From Paraferrimonas sedimenticola (GTDB lineage: Bacteria > Pseudomonadota > Gammaproteobacteria > Enterobacterales > Shewanellaceae), in the NCBI RefSeq assembly GCF_002282855.1, contig NZ_NRIR01000005.1, positions 248,001 to 312,000 on the forward strand: a DNA stretch of 64,000 nucleotides, read 5' to 3'. Of this stretch, positions 63,032 to 64,000 are shown piece by piece. The notes beneath the pieces are model-generated. The model had not been told where the DNA came from, searched no databases, and was given only the letters and a program-made list of their open reading frames with translations. Numbering within the stretch: position 1 is the stretch's first letter; each line of letters starts with the position of its first letter. Made by a program: the position numbers and the translations under genes.

Positions 63032-64000
63032 ATGAAAGTTAAAGTGTTAGTGGTAGACGACTCGGGCTTTTTTCGCCGCCGTGTCAGCGAGATCCTTACT
63101 CAAGACCCGATGATCCAAGTCATCGGGCAGGCTGAAAACGGTCGTGAAGGTGTGCGCCTAGCCAAAGAGCTAAAGCCTGACGTTATCACCATGGACTTAG
63201 AAATGCCGGTAATGAACGGCATTGAGGCGGTTGGCGCTATCATGGCCAGCAACCCAACCCCAATTTTGATGTTCAGCTCGCTAACCCATGAGGGGGCGCG
63301 AGCCACTTTGAATGCACTGAATGCCGGTGCTGCCGATTACATCGCTAAAACCTTTGAAGAGATCACCAAAGACGACAGCCATTCAGTCACTTTGCTGCGC
63401 AAGCGAGTGCGCGAATTGGCTCGCCAAAGCCGTCCTCGCTCGCTCAAAAGCACGACCAGCGACAATAAGTCTAGCGAGACAAAGACCGCCAAGCCAAACG
63501 GGGAGCTTAAGGTCCACGAGAGTGAGATTCGAGTGCCGCGCCGTCGTGCATGTTCATTGCAGGCGATTGCCATTGGTTCTTCAACCGGTGGCCCTGTGGC
63601 TTTGCAAACCTTGTTATCGGCGCTACCGGCAGGCTTTCCGGCACCGATTTTTATTGCTCAGCACATGCCGGCGGCCTTCACTCCAGCCTTTGCCGAGCGC
63701 TTAGATAGCAATTGTGCGGTGAAAGTAAAACACGCCAGCGATGGCGATTTAGTAGAAAACGGCGTGGCTTATTTGGCGCCTGGTGGCCAGCAAATGATGC
63801 TAGAAGCCTCGGGAGCTGGGTATCGAGTGCGAGTCCTCGAAGGGCGTGCTGATTTGACCTACAAGCCGTCCGTGGACGTACTGTTTGCCTCGATTGCCAA
63901 GGTTTACGGGGCTCGCTCCTTGTCACTGGTGCTCACTGGTATGGGCGCTGATGGCCGCGAAGGCGCGCGTTTGCTCAAGCAGGCCGGTGGCTCAATTTGG
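63032..64000 (+). CDS. cheB: Chemoreceptor methylesterase CheB, 3' end cut by the window edge
   Basis: This is open for 323 codons to the last base; the C-terminus is missing. The receiver domain begins MKVKVLVVDDSGFFRRRV, with phospho-acceptor in VITMDLEMPVMNG. A Lys/Ser-rich linker (about 125-165) precedes the esterase domain, which has the catalytic triad motifs IGSSTGGP (Ser), AQHMPAAFTP (His) and LTGMGADGREG (Asp). It demethylates and deamidates chemoreceptors opposite CheR. It lies 19 bp after cheA and is probably in its operon. Confidence 0.95.
   Translation, partial: MKVKVLVVDDSGFFRRRVSEILTQDPMIQVIGQAENGREGVRLAKELKPDVITMDLEMPVMNGIEAVGAIMASNPTPILMFSSLTHEGARATLNALNAGAADYIAKTFEEITKDDSHSVTLLRKRVRELARQSRPRSLKSTTSDNKSSETKTAKPNGELKVHESEIRVPRRRACSLQAIAIGSSTGGPVALQTLLSALPAGFPAPIFIAQHMPAAFTPAFAERLDSNCAVKVKHASDGDLVENGVAYLAPGGQQMMLEASGAGYRVRVLEGRADLTYKPSVDVLFASIAKVYGARSLSLVLTGMGADGREGARLLKQAGGSIW

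Overview
The window looks like chromosomal DNA of a motile marine-type gammaproteobacterium, most likely Alteromonadales-like. The evidence is a complete polar-type flagellar/chemotaxis cluster under a FleQ/FleS-FleR, sigma-54 and FliA (sigma-28) cascade, a FlgT accessory protein, and intergenic repeats of the GTCATTCCCG...CGGGAATGAC type. I cannot name a genus from the sequence alone.

Region 1 (1-14.8 kb) is mixed housekeeping and accessory DNA. It holds a truncated NahK/APH-like kinase, low-specificity threonine aldolase (ltaE), type II NADH dehydrogenase (ndh), two lipoproteins, a SRPBCC protein, a TauE/SafE permease, a secreted lectin-like protein, a chromate transporter, an SDR oxidoreductase and a Sel1-repeat protein. 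Its most unusual gene is at 6947-10168. It encodes a 1073-residue protein with a ToxR/CadC-type winged helix, a STAND NTPase, one membrane helix and a TPR-like tail, overlaps a small unknown gene, and is divergent from the lectin gene.

Region 2 (14.8-18.8 kb) is a decayed island or duplication. An intact tRNA-Arg(CCT) at 18593-18668 has a degenerate second copy, with its 5' flank, at 14835-15060. Between them lie a TrmH-family methyltransferase, two AT-rich orphan lipoproteins, an IS3-like transposase scrap and a truncated integrase N-terminus facing the tRNA 3' end.

Region 3 (18.8-64 kb) is the flagellar cluster. In order it contains flgT-flgN-flgM-flgA (minus strand), cheR, flgBCDE, flgFGHIJKL, two flagellins, flaG, fliD, a FliT-like chaperone, fliS, fleQ (minus strand), fleS-fleR, fliEFGHIJ, fliK-fliLMNOPQR-flhB, flhA-flhF-fleN-fliA-cheY, cheA and a cheB that runs off the end. 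Six sigma-54 -24/-12 elements (flgB, flgF, fleS, fliE, fliK, flhA) and three FliA-type promoters (flgM, second flagellin, cheA) can be read directly. They give the expected order of regulator, hook-basal body/export, then filament and chemotaxis.

The strongest anomalies are these. (a) flhF carries two nearly identical 83-bp copies of the intergenic repeat plus extra half-copies, all translated in frame. (b) The repeat arms recur every 20 nt outside genes but every 21 nt inside flhF. (c) cheZ and cheV are absent from their usual places. (d) fleQ is inverted relative to the usual fliS-fleQ-fleSR order, with a repeat array at one border. (e) A tRNA-Arg duplication coincides with integrase and IS remnants.
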